A DNA stretch of 37,863 bases from Candidatus Aminicenantota bacterium (GCA_030614685.1 JAUWTO010000007.1:1-37863); one strand, 5' to 3'; positions 7,669-15,436 are shown, numbered from the stretch's first letter. The notes: generated from the sequence alone by a model not told the origin. A program made the numbers and translations.

Positions 7669-9116
7669 AAACACTGCTGTGCCTGCTCAGTTTCCTCTTC
7701 CTGCTGCCCCCATCCCCTTCCTCGGCTCAGGAACGATTCAGGCGCCAGCAGCCCTATCCAGATCCACTCCCGGCCCTCTCGCTCCCAGATATCGTCAACT
7801 ACACCCTGTCGAACAAACTCAGGCTTTTTGTGGTCCGCAAGGAAGGCCTCCCAGTCATCAATCTTCATCTCACCATCTTGACAGGCGAAGGCGCGTCTCC
7901 GGATTCCAGGCCCGGCCTGGCTACCTTCACGGCCAACATGGTCAGCCGGGGTTCCCAAAATTTCTCGGCCTCCAATGTGGAAGAGACCATCGACAGCATC
8001 GGGGGTCACTTCACCACTCGGACCAATCCAGACTACACGGAGTTTTCTCTTACCTGTCTGGAAGAGAACCTGGACCAAGCCCTGGCACTCCTGAGTGACA
8101 TGATAGTACGGCCAAGTTTTATACGGCGGGAAATCGAGGAACTGCAGCGGACCCCCTTTTACGACCTGACCCGACGGCGTGTGGACCCGGAATTCTCTGG
8201 GCAAAAGCTGCTTTATCAGCTTTTATTCCGGGATCATGCCTACCAAAAGATCGTCTACAACGACAGCATGATACAGACGTACTCCTTGAGTGATATCCAC
8301 ACGTACTATGATAATTTTTACAGGCCCAACAATGCGATCTTGGTCATCACCGGCAACCTCAGCCTGGACCGGGCCGCGCTCAATGTCAGCCATAACTTCA
8401 ACACCTGGGAAGAGAGAACTGTAGCCAAGCCACACCTGTCAGCTCCCGAAATTGACAGCACACCCCCGATCTGCTTCCTGGCCAGCCCTCGCCTCAAAGA
8501 CGTCACTATCATCATGGGAGCCCTCCTCCCGCCCAAGACCAGCCAGGACTATTTTTCCATGCAAGTCCTGAATCAGGTGCTGGGAGGGACCTATATCAGC
8601 CGACTGTTCATGAACCTGAGGGAGTCAAAAAGCTATGCGTACAGGGCCTACAGCCACATGCAATTCTACCAGGCCTGCGGCGTGTTCTATGTACAAGCCC
8701 AGGTCAGGCCTGAAGTCATCAAGGCGTCGGTGGAGGAGATTCAGAGAGAGATCCACGTCATTTCCACTCAGAGGATCCCTAATGAGGAGATTGAAACTGC
8801 AAAGTCCTATCTCCTGGGCCAGTTTCCCCTGCAGATCCAGACCCATGCGGATCTGTCCTCCCGAATCGCGAACATCCAGACCCTGGGACTCGGAAGCGAT
8901 CATTGGGATAAATATTACGAACGGATTATGCTCATCGACTCCCGATCCGTCTATGAGGCGGCCCGCCGGAACTCCCTCCAAACTCCCATTATCATCATCG
9001 TTGGTGACGGATCCGTGCTGGAATCGATCGGTTTTGAAAAAGTCGATGTATACAACACCAATGGAGAATTGACCCAAAGCGTAACACCAAAGCGTAACAA
9101 AGGAGATCGACAATGA
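7665..9116 (+). CDS. Second M16-family protein, also without HxxEH
   Basis: A 483-residue exported M16B-type protein (signal peptide LLCLLSFLFLLPPSPSSA). The N-terminal domain has GLATFTANMVSRG at the HxxEH position, so none of the zinc ligands or the catalytic Glu is present. The C-terminal domain keeps the substrate-pocket signature NLRESKSYAYRAYSHM (Arg/Tyr pair seen in non-catalytic M16 subunits). In typical M16B pairs one partner keeps HxxEH; here neither does. It starts in the stop of the previous gene and its own stop overlaps the formiminotransferase start by ATGA. Its C-terminal codons contain a perfect 13-bp tandem duplication. Confidence 0.85.
   Translation: MKTLLCLLSFLFLLPPSPSSAQERFRRQQPYPDPLPALSLPDIVNYTLSNKLRLFVVRKEGLPVINLHLTILTGEGASPDSRPGLATFTANMVSRGSQNFSASNVEETIDSIGGHFTTRTNPDYTEFSLTCLEENLDQALALLSDMIVRPSFIRREIEELQRTPFYDLTRRRVDPEFSGQKLLYQLLFRDHAYQKIVYNDSMIQTYSLSDIHTYYDNFYRPNNAILVITGNLSLDRAALNVSHNFNTWEERTVAKPHLSAPEIDSTPPICFLASPRLKDVTIIMGALLPPKTSQDYFSMQVLNQVLGGTYISRLFMNLRESKSYAYRAYSHMQFYQACGVFYVQAQVRPEVIKASVEEIQREIHVISTQRIPNEEIETAKSYLLGQFPLQIQTHADLSSRIANIQTLGLGSDHWDKYYERIMLIDSRSVYEAARRNSLQTPIIIIVGDGSVLESIGFEKVDVYNTNGELTQSVTPKRNKGDRQ
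9074..9099 (+). repeat. Perfect 13-bp tandem duplication at the end of the second M16 gene
   Basis: CCAAAGCGTAACA occurs at 9074-9086 and again at 9087-9099. Thirteen bases is not a multiple of three, so the duplication shifted the frame and set the present C-terminus (VTPKRNKGDRQ) and the ATGA overlap with the next gene. Confidence 0.9.
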
Positions 9117-10795
9117 AGCTTGTGGAATGCGTCCCCAATTTCAGCGAGGGAAGGGACCTGGAAAAGATCAAAGCGATAACCAAGGAAATCGAAGCCACGG
9201 AAGGGATACAGCTTCTGGATGTTGACCCCGGAGATTCTACGAACCGCACGGTAGTCACCTTTATCGGAACCCCAGAGGGTGCCCTGGAAGCCGCCTTCAA
9301 GGCGATCCGGAAGGCCTCTGAGGTGATCGATATGAGCAAGCACACCGGAGCCCACAGCAGGATGGGCGCAACGGACGTCTGTCCGTTCGTCCCGGTGAGC
9401 GGTGTCAGCATGGAAGATTGCGTCGAACTGGCCAAAAAACTGGCTCTGCGCGTGTCAGAGGAGCTGAAGATACCGGTCTACCTCTACGAGGCGGCTGCAC
9501 AGAAGCCCGAGAGACGCAACCTGGCGACAGTCCGATCAGGTGAATACGAGGGTCTGGAAGAAAAGCTCAAGGATCCGGAATGGATGCCCGATTACGGGGA
9601 GGCGGTGTTCAATAGCAAGAGCGGGGCGACGGCCATCGGAGCTCGGGAGTTTCTGATCGCCTACAACATCAACCTCAACACCCGCGACCGCAAGTCCGTG
9701 CAGCACATCGCCCTCAATATCCGTGAACGCGGCCGTTCCAAGCGTGATGAAGATGGCAAGATCGTCCGGGATAAAAACGGCAAGGCCATCAATGTCCCGG
9801 GAAAATTCAAAGAGGTCAAGGCTGTCGGCTGGTATGTGGAAGATTATCAGATCGCCCAGATCTCCATCAACTTCACCAACTACCATCTCTCGCCGCCCCA
9901 CCTGGTCTTCGACGAGGTGGTCAAAGAGGCGGAACAGATCGGGTGCCGGGTGACGGGAAGCGAACTGGTGGGGCTGATCCCTAAGGAAGCCGTGCTCCTG
10001 GCAGGCCGTCATTACCTGAGGAAGCAGGGCAAAAGCGCAGGAGTCCCGGAAGAGGAACTGATCCGCATCGCGACCCTTTCCCTCGGACTGAACGACGTCT
10101 CCGAATTCGATCCCATGAAAAAAATCATAGAGTATCAGTTCAGAGAGGTGGAAGATTCCCTCGTCGACCTGAGCTTGAGGGGATTCAGCAATGAGCTTTC
10201 CATGGATTCCCCTGCTCCCGGCGGAGGAAGCACGGCCGCCCTGTGCGGTACCCTCTCCGCTTCCCTTTCTGCTATGGTCTCCAACCTGACCGTAGGTAAG
10301 AAGGGATACGAAGCTGTCCAGGATACGGTCAAGGAGTTGGCGGAACAGGGGCAGGCCCTCAAAGATGAACTGCTCCGTTCCATTGACCTGGATACGCTGG
10401 CCTTCAACCGGGTGATGGAGTGCTTCCGCATGCCTAAAAAGACCGATGAACAAAAACAGGAACGGGCGGACGCCATTGAAAACGCGACCCAGGAAGCGAC
10501 CCGGATCCCCTTCGGGGTCTTGCAGAATTGCCTGGCGGCCCTCAAGCTAGCCAAGGAGGTCGCGCTCAATGGAAACAAAAACTCCCTCAGCGATGCCGGA
10601 GTAGCAGCCCTCACCGCCCAGGCCGGGGCGGAGGGGGCATACTACAATGTTCTCATCAACCTGCCGGATATCCAGGACCAGCCATTCGTGAGAGAGATGG
10701 AAACTGCGGCCACAGCCCTCAAGAACGAGGCAATAAACCTGGGAGATGAGATCCGGGCTATCCTGGAAAAAGAACTGCGGAAAAACCTGACATGA
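9113..10795 (+). CDS. ftcD: Bifunctional glutamate formimidoyltransferase / formimidoyl-THF cyclodeaminase
   Basis: A 560-residue fusion matching the layout of mammalian FTCD. Residues 1-~330 are the formimidoyltransferase (VECVPNFSEGRD, DVDPGDSTNRTVVTF, HTGAHSRMGATDVCPF, SPPHLVFDEV). Residues ~345-555 are the all-helical cyclodeaminase (SMDSPAPGGGSTAALCG). The protein moves the formimino group of formiminoglutamate, a histidine breakdown product, to tetrahydrofolate and then releases ammonia to give methenyl-THF. AGGAG at 9101-9105 precedes the ATG. It is coupled to the M16 pair by ATGA and lies just upstream of a histidine-releasing dipeptidase, which supports a role in peptide/histidine breakdown. 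Confidence 0.95.
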   Translation: MKLVECVPNFSEGRDLEKIKAITKEIEATEGIQLLDVDPGDSTNRTVVTFIGTPEGALEAAFKAIRKASEVIDMSKHTGAHSRMGATDVCPFVPVSGVSMEDCVELAKKLALRVSEELKIPVYLYEAAAQKPERRNLATVRSGEYEGLEEKLKDPEWMPDYGEAVFNSKSGATAIGAREFLIAYNINLNTRDRKSVQHIALNIRERGRSKRDEDGKIVRDKNGKAINVPGKFKEVKAVGWYVEDYQIAQISINFTNYHLSPPHLVFDEVVKEAEQIGCRVTGSELVGLIPKEAVLLAGRHYLRKQGKSAGVPEEELIRIATLSLGLNDVSEFDPMKKIIEYQFREVEDSLVDLSLRGFSNELSMDSPAPGGGSTAALCGTLSASLSAMVSNLTVGKKGYEAVQDTVKELAEQGQALKDELLRSIDLDTLAFNRVMECFRMPKKTDEQKQERADAIENATQEATRIPFGVLQNCLAALKLAKEVALNGNKNSLSDAGVAALTAQAGAEGAYYNVLINLPDIQDQPFVREMETAATALKNEAINLGDEIRAILEKELRKNLT

Positions 10796-10905
10796 TGGAA
10801 AAGGCGATCAGCGATCACACGCTAAGGCTGATCAAAGGGAACCCTGCAGAGGTCTTCGCAGAGACCCTGGATCGCCTGACGACATCCAACAGGCTGCAGG
10901 ACTAA
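10792..10905 (+). CDS. Small ORF of 37 residues coupled to ftcD
   Basis: An ATG inside the ftcD stop (ATGATGG) opens a 37-residue frame ending at TAA 10903-10905. The product would be charged and soluble (AISDHTLRLIKGNP, FAETLDRLTTSNRLQD). I do not recognise it. The 4-nt coupling used throughout this operon argues for translation; alternatively it is the leftover start of a deleted gene. Confidence 0.35.
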   Translation: MMEKAISDHTLRLIKGNPAEVFAETLDRLTTSNRLQD

Positions 10906-10947
10906 TTATTACTTGAACCGGGCAACATTTTATGTCAATATTCTTAG

Positions 10948-10977
10948 TTACATCAATTCATATATTTACATCATAAT
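10948..10977 (+). promoter_or_regulatory. AT-rich upstream region of pepD with a repeated octamer
   Basis: TTACATCA occurs at 10948-10955 and 10966-10973, 18 bp apart, in an AT-rich stretch unlike its surroundings. CATAAT (10972-10977) could be the -10 box but no good -35 box is present. Possible regulator-assisted promoter. Confidence 0.25.
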
Positions 10978-10998
10978 CATTGATATGGGAGGTATGGC

Positions 10999-12453
10999 AT
11001 GGCATCAAGACTGACCGAGCTCAATCCGACGGCACTGTGGAAACACTTTGAAGAATTTCTGAAGATCCCTCATGGTTCCGGGAACGAAAAAGCCCTGGGC
11101 GACTACATCATCTCAGTAGCAGAGAAAAACAACCTGGAATGGAAGCGCGACGATGTGGGCAATGTCGTGGTTTCGAAAAAAGCTTCACCGGGGATGGAGG
11201 ACGCCCCCGGCGTCATCCTCCAAGGCCACCTCGACATGGTGTGTGAGAAAAATTCGGACGTGGATTTCGATTTCGAACAGGATCCGATCCAGGCCGAGAT
11301 CGTTGAAGACTGGGTCCAGGCTCAGGGGACGACCCTGGGCGCCGATAACGGCATTGGGAACGCTGCAGGTCTGGCCATCATGGAGGACGATACACTGATC
11401 CATCCGCCCCTGGAATTCCTGTTCACCGTCGAAGAGGAGACCGGGTTGACGGGGGCCACATATATCAAGCCTGACTTCCTGAAAGGGACACGGCTCCTCA
11501 ACCTGGACAGCGAAGATGAAGGCGAATTCACCATCGGGTGTGCTGGTGGCGCAGATTCCTTGATCACCGTTCCTCTGGAAAAGGACGCTGCCGGTGCGGG
11601 CGAAACCTACACCGTGAAGATCTTCGGCCTGCAGGGGGGACACTCGGGAGTGGATATAAACCTGGGCCGGGGCAACGCCATCAAGCTCCTGGCTCGAGTG
11701 CTTTGGGAAGTGGGGGGGAAAGTATCTTTCAAGCTGGCCGGCCTCGAAGGCGGGAACCTGCGCAACGCGATCCCCAGGGAGGCCCTGGCCACGATCCAGC
11801 TGGAAAGCGGGCAGTACGACGATTTTGCCGCCGCAGCCAACACGGCCTTTGCCGGCATTAAGGATGAACTAAAAGTCGTGGATCCTGACGCGAAGATCAG
11901 CATCGATAAGATGGATACCGATGCGCAATCGGTTCTCACAGCCGCTTCCCAAAAAATACTGATCGAGTTTCTGTTTGTCCTTCCCCATGGCGTCATCGCC
12001 ATGCACCCGGAGATGGAGAGGCTGGTTGAGACATCGACCAACCTGGCCGTGATCCACACCCATGAGGACAAGGCAGAGATCATCTGCAGCACCCGCAGCT
12101 CCATCGCTACAGCCCTGGAAGGGACGCGGGGCGTTCTGGCCGCCTTGTGCGGCTTGGCCGGCGCTGATATCATGCTCGAGGAAGGCTATCCGGGCTGGAA
12201 GCCCAATCTGCAGTCTCCCCTTCTCCAGAAGCTCAAGGACGTCTATCTCGCTCAGTTCGGCAAGGAAGCCCACATCGCGGCCATCCATGCCGGGCTGGAG
12301 TGCGGTATCATCGGCGAAAAATACGCGGGGATGGACATGATCTCGTTCGGGCCAACCATCAAATTTCCCCATTCGCCCAGTGAAAAAGTCAACATCCCCT
12401 CGGTGGAGACGTTCTGGGCCTTTCTCATCCGCCTGCTGTTGGAACTCAAGTAG
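10999..12453 (+). CDS. pepD: Aminoacyl-histidine dipeptidase (peptidase M20C, PepD)
   Basis: A 484-residue cytosolic metallopeptidase. Zinc-ligand motifs of the M20 family are present: GHLDM near residue 75, TLGADNGIG near 115 with the bridging Asp, and VEEETGLTGA near 145 with the catalytic Glu. The lid domain begins near GGHSGVDI. Length is as in E. coli PepD (485). PepD cleaves Xaa-His dipeptides such as carnosine and other dipeptides. GGGAGG (10987-10992) fixes the ATG at 10999 over the one at 10994. It lies 93 nt downstream of the ftcD operon, so released histidine and FTCD activity may be linked. Confidence 0.95.
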   Translation: MASRLTELNPTALWKHFEEFLKIPHGSGNEKALGDYIISVAEKNNLEWKRDDVGNVVVSKKASPGMEDAPGVILQGHLDMVCEKNSDVDFDFEQDPIQAEIVEDWVQAQGTTLGADNGIGNAAGLAIMEDDTLIHPPLEFLFTVEEETGLTGATYIKPDFLKGTRLLNLDSEDEGEFTIGCAGGADSLITVPLEKDAAGAGETYTVKIFGLQGGHSGVDINLGRGNAIKLLARVLWEVGGKVSFKLAGLEGGNLRNAIPREALATIQLESGQYDDFAAAANTAFAGIKDELKVVDPDAKISIDKMDTDAQSVLTAASQKILIEFLFVLPHGVIAMHPEMERLVETSTNLAVIHTHEDKAEIICSTRSSIATALEGTRGVLAALCGLAGADIMLEEGYPGWKPNLQSPLLQKLKDVYLAQFGKEAHIAAIHAGLECGIIGEKYAGMDMISFGPTIKFPHSPSEKVNIPSVETFWAFLIRLLLELK

Positions 12454-12478
12454 CCCTCCAGTTGCGGCAGGGGCTTTT
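12452..12478 (+). terminator. Weak candidate terminator after pepD
   Basis: A short stem AGCCC/GGGCT (12452-12456 with 12471-12475) overlaps the pepD stop and is followed by TTTT. The stem is only 5 bp with a long loop, so support is slight. Confidence 0.25.
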
Positions 12479-12602
12479 GGGACCGCCTTATAACGGCCTT
12501 GATTCGGGCCAGGAGCTCCCGGATGCCGAGGGTTTTGGTGATGTAGTCATCTCCCCCCAGTTCCTGGGTCAGAGTCAGACTGCGTGCCCCGTCCCAACCC
12601 TT
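12470..12602 (-). pseudogene. Remnant of an OmpR-type response regulator receiver domain
   Basis: Read on the minus strand, this gene-free gap encodes about 40 residues matching the end of a receiver domain: GGDDYITKTLGIRELLARIK followed by AVIRRS. The pattern is that of ADDYITKPFSxRELLARIxA in OmpR/PhoB regulators, including the conserved Lys (codon ~12534-12536); the following Pro is Thr. The phosphorylated Asp, the N-terminal half and the DNA-binding domain are absent, and no start codon is available. It begins within a few bases of the metallopeptidase stop, so the junction is probably an old deletion or insertion boundary. Confidence 0.75.
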
Positions 12603-12604
12603 AT

Positions 12605-13186
12605 TCAGGCATGGGGTGGAGGCTCATCATCCAAAGGGATCCGGTTCAGACGGTCCCGCAGTCCTCTGGCATCGCCGACATACTTGTCCAGTTCCCGCCA
12701 AAAGTTTTTTCCGTGGTTTTTAATCCGCGTATGTATCAGTTCATGAAGGATCACATAGTCACGCAGCATATCCGGGAGTGAGGCCAGTTTGAGGTTGAGA
12801 TTGAGGTTGTTTTTTCCGGAACAGCTTCCCCAGCGTGTTCTCTGGCGCCTGATAAAGATCCGGTTGTAGGTGAATCCATAGAGCCCGGCCAGCTCCTCCA
12901 CCCTGTCCCGGAGCATGGCCCGGGATTCTGACTCAGGGGAGGTTCTCTCCTGCAGCCTGTCAGGAGAGCTGGCCGCCTCCTGACGCATCCGCTCCAGGTG
13001 TTTTTGGATCCAGGCACGTTTATTGAGCACGAAGGCCTCTGCCTGCCTCATTGACACACCTGGCGGCACTGCCACTCGGATCCTGCCCGGAGGCCTCACG
13101 GATATGCTCACGCGCCGAGCACGGGGACTGGGCGCGAAACAGACGCTCCCCACTCCTGCGATGGCTTTGATCCGGGATGTACTCAT
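12605..13186 (-). CDS. YgjP-like (DUF45) zinc metallopeptidase
   Basis: A 193-residue protein of the YgjP/SprT-like gluzincin group: RTRWGSC (116-122), HELIH (148-152) and the third ligand in NHGKNFW (H158). The ATG at 13186 is preferred because the family begins close to the RRVSISV strand; an in-frame ATG at 13219 would add 11 hydrophobic residues and neither start has a strong ribosome site. It follows the XRE-ImmA gene by 48 nt on the same strand. YgjP relatives are described as metal-dependent hydrolases and are often linked to restriction systems; here the neighbour is another metallopeptidase. Confidence 0.85.
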   Translation of the reverse strand: MSTSRIKAIAGVGSVCFAPSPRARRVSISVRPPGRIRVAVPPGVSMRQAEAFVLNKRAWIQKHLERMRQEAASSPDRLQERTSPESESRAMLRDRVEELAGLYGFTYNRIFIRRQRTRWGSCSGKNNLNLNLKLASLPDMLRDYVILHELIHTRIKNHGKNFWRELDKYVGDARGLRDRLNRIPLDDEPPPHA

Positions 13187-13234
13187 CCCAGGTAGAAGGA
13201 ACAGAGTACAGGGCAGCAATAATGGCCGGCCGTC

Positions 13235-14275
13235 TCAGGACTTTTCACGGGCAGTCTTTTGAAAGGCGGAAACGCCGAGGGTTTTGTATCGGGCTGAGGA
13301 AATGAGCTTGGTCCGGGCCTTGCCGGGCAGTTCCTCGGCCCCCACCTCCCCGAACAAAGAGCGCTCGAACGCAGCATGGTCGACCTCACGGAACTCCATG
13401 ACCCGGTGAGGCGGGAGGAGCTCCTGCTTCTGCAGGACGTTCAACATGTGAACTGTTTTAATGCCGAAGTAGCGTTTAAGGAAGATCACGTCCTCGAAAT
13501 GCAGGCTGCGGGCATGCAGTTCCTTGCTGACGAAGTGCTTCAGCTTCCGCGGCGGGACGAGAAAATCATATGCGAACTGCTGGGCGAATTTCTCCCTTGG
13601 GTGGTAGAGAGGCAGGTATTCGTCTATAAAGACATCCGGATTATCCAGGATGGGCCCGGCAAAACGGTCTTTCAGGTAATGGGCATATTCATGAGCCGCC
13701 GCTATATGCTGTTCGCCAAGAGGCCGGCTCGCATCGATGAGGGCGAACCCTGCCTGTTCGGCATCGAAAAAAACAAAAATGCCGGCGATCTTGGCAGTCT
13801 CGGGTATTACCTGACGCAGAATCCTGAGCCCGTTGAGCTCGAGCAGTGAAAAGATATCCCGGATGGGTTCATCCCCCAGGCCGAGCCGCTTCCGCTCCTC
13901 CAGCGCCAGGCGCTCGGCCGAGGCATTCTGGAAGAAGGGAGCCGGTTCCGCGCGACGTTGAGTCAGATCTTCGATGCGAAGGTAATCTTCACAATAACGC
14001 TGGAAGCGCCGGATCACGTTCAAAGCTTCCTTGCCAAGCTTTTTTTCCTGGCGCAGAGACTGAAAATTATCCTCCGGTTCCTGGAGAAAATAACCGATGT
14101 CCTTGTTCAGGAATCCGGACAATCTCCTGAGCGAATCCAGGCTGGGAGCCCTTTTCCCGATCTCAAGAAGCGAGATAAACTCGCTTGAGAGCCCCACGGC
14201 CTTGGACAATTCCTCCTGGGTAAGTCCCAGGTTTTCCCTCGCCCGACGTAACTTTGCACCTAATTTTCCCGACAT
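13235..14275 (-). CDS. XRE-family transcriptional regulator fused to an ImmA/IrrE (M78) peptidase
   Basis: A 346-residue protein. Residues 5-62 are a Cro/C1 helix-turn-helix (LGLTQEELSKAVGLSSEFIS). Residues ~140-260 are an ImmA/IrrE-type metallopeptidase domain with HEYAH (195-199) and D203. Stand-alone proteins of this design act as repressors whose own peptidase domain, or a partner, relieves repression under stress. AAGGGG precedes the ATG. The promoter spacer contains one of two matching operators, so autoregulation is likely. It is probably co-transcribed with the YgjP-like gene. Confidence 0.9.
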   Translation of the reverse strand: MSGKLGAKLRRARENLGLTQEELSKAVGLSSEFISLLEIGKRAPSLDSLRRLSGFLNKDIGYFLQEPEDNFQSLRQEKKLGKEALNVIRRFQRYCEDYLRIEDLTQRRAEPAPFFQNASAERLALEERKRLGLGDEPIRDIFSLLELNGLRILRQVIPETAKIAGIFVFFDAEQAGFALIDASRPLGEQHIAAAHEYAHYLKDRFAGPILDNPDVFIDEYLPLYHPREKFAQQFAYDFLVPPRKLKHFVSKELHARSLHFEDVIFLKRYFGIKTVHMLNVLQKQELLPPHRVMEFREVDHAAFERSLFGEVGAEELPGKARTKLISSARYKTLGVSAFQKTAREKS

Positions 14276-14299
14276 GACATCCCCTTGTAGGATAAGGCT

Positions 14300-14328
14300 T
14301 TTATAACTGCTGGTTATCCAAAAGTCAA
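14300..14328 (-). promoter_or_regulatory. Promoter of the XRE-ImmA gene
   Basis: Minus-strand TTGACT (14323-14328), 17 nt, TATAAA (14300-14305). Operator 1 (14303-14317) overlaps the spacer and the -10 box. Confidence 0.65.
14303..14317. promoter_or_regulatory. Operator 1, ATAAC-N5-GTTAT
   Basis: Inverted repeat ATAAC (14303-14307) / GTTAT (14313-14317) inside the XRE promoter. It has the same half-sites and 5-nt spacing as operator 2. A natural binding site for the XRE protein encoded next to it. Confidence 0.65.
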
Positions 14329-14341
14329 GAAAGCCGTTTTT

Positions 14342-14360
14342 TTATAACTCTCAGTTATAA
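14342..14360. promoter_or_regulatory. Operator 2, perfect palindrome with ATAAC-N5-GTTAT core
   Basis: TTATAACT-CTC-AGTTATAA is a perfect 8-3-8 inverted repeat. Its centre is 41 bp (about four helical turns) from that of operator 1, and it ends 12 bp before the -35 box of the divergent gene, so one regulator could act on both directions. Confidence 0.7.
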
Positions 14361-14372
14361 CACTCATCCTGA

Positions 14373-14402
14373 TTGACTTACGTAAAATCTCTCGGATATA
14401 AT
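14373..14402 (+). promoter_or_regulatory. Promoter of the PAS/degenerate-GGDEF operon
   Basis: TTGACT (14373-14378), 18 nt, TATAAT (14397-14402). The start site near 14409 gives a leader of about 20 nt. Confidence 0.65.
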
Positions 14403-14431
14403 AATCCCAATTCAAGTAAAAAGTGGATGAA

Positions 14432-15376
14432 ATGACGGACAACAAGATCGCGATCCTTGCTGAAAAATCGGAAGACAGGTTCTATGACCGACTCCTCAAC
14501 AACTTGCAGGAAGCTGTCAACATACTGGATCCGAGCCTGAATGTGATTTTTTGGAACACGTCTTCCGAACAGATGACCGGACATTCGTCCGCAGAAGTCC
14601 TGGGGAAGGCCTGCCTCAAGAATGTGCTCATCGAGCAGGGAGATGCCAACATCCTCCCCTGCAGTATAAGCTGCCCGGTTGCCCAGGTCCTGGAAAACGG
14701 GGGTGTCCGAAGCTTCGATGCTTACCTGCAGCACAAGGAAGGGCACCGGTTTCCGGTGCACATGCGTATCATCCCCATCAAAAGCCAGGATGGGGAGATC
14801 ATCGCTGCTGTCGAGACCTTCCGCGAGCTGTCCCCCAAGGTGACCCTCCCTCAATCCAAGGAAGGGCTGCAGCGCATGGGCCTGCTGGATCCCCTCACTT
14901 CCATGGGGAACAGGCGCTATCTCGAGCTGCATCTCAACTCACGCCTGGAAGAGATGAAACAGCTCGGGTTCTCGTTCGGAGTGCTTTTTATCGATATAGA
15001 CGGCATGGAAGACATCAACGAGGCCTACGGGAGCGTCGTTGGGGACAAGGTCCTCAAGATGATCTCGCAGACGCTGTCCAGCAGCACCCGCTTCTTCGAA
15101 GTCGTGGGCCGATGGGACAGAGAGCAGTTTCTGGTGGTCCTCTTGAATATCGACCTGGAGAAACTGGACCTGGTCGCCAACAAGCTGCGATTGCTGGCGG
15201 AACAGTCCAATCTGCGCGAGGCCGATCTTTTCATCAAGACCACGGTTTCTATCGGCGCAACCCTTGCAAAATCCCGGGACACCGCAGCCAGTCTGGTCGA
15301 AAGGGCTGAGAAACTGGCCGAGCACAGCAAATGGTTGGGCAGGAATCGGGTTTCTGTGAAGCTCGATAAGGATTGA
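14432..15376 (+). CDS. PAS protein with degenerate GGDEF domain
   Basis: A 314-residue protein. A PAS domain (residues ~15-130) carries the CxxxCP pair (ILPCSISCPVAQ) and the KEGHRFPVHMRIIPI strand typical of PAS-GGDEF sensors. The GGDEF domain follows (DPLTSMGNRRYLELHL, FIDIDGMEDINEAYG). Its active-site loop reads GRWDREQFLVV, so GGDEF has become DREQF: both glycines and both acids are changed. It is predicted not to make c-di-GMP and may instead bind a nucleotide or act as a scaffold. The ATG at 14432 is used; a GTG at 14423 is possible. It heads a set with the next two genes. Confidence 0.85.
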   Translation: MTDNKIAILAEKSEDRFYDRLLNNLQEAVNILDPSLNVIFWNTSSEQMTGHSSAEVLGKACLKNVLIEQGDANILPCSISCPVAQVLENGGVRSFDAYLQHKEGHRFPVHMRIIPIKSQDGEIIAAVETFRELSPKVTLPQSKEGLQRMGLLDPLTSMGNRRYLELHLNSRLEEMKQLGFSFGVLFIDIDGMEDINEAYGSVVGDKVLKMISQTLSSSTRFFEVVGRWDREQFLVVLLNIDLEKLDLVANKLRLLAEQSNLREADLFIKTTVSIGATLAKSRDTAASLVERAEKLAEHSKWLGRNRVSVKLDKD

Positions 15377-15417
15377 GAAAATCTCCGGCCTGGAAGGAGG
15401 TCGTTCTGAAGATTTTC
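15377..15417 (+). other. Nested inverted repeat in the gap before the next gene
   Basis: GAAAATCT (15377-15384) pairs with AGATTTTC (15410-15417); inside, CTCC (15383-15386) could pair with GGAG (15396-15399). There is no T-run for termination. It might be an RNA structure or a processing site between the two genes. Confidence 0.25.
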
Positions 15418-15436
15418 TTGGCGAATTAGGGACTGA

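Noticed and set aside
9536-10453. A 305-codon frame antisense to ftcD
   Set aside because: It mirrors the codon bias of ftcD, has no ribosome site and resembles no family.
12605-13219. Upstream start of the YgjP-like gene at 13219
   Set aside because: It would add 11 residues (MLPCTLFLLPG) with no ribosome site; the internal ATG suits the family better, though this is not certain.
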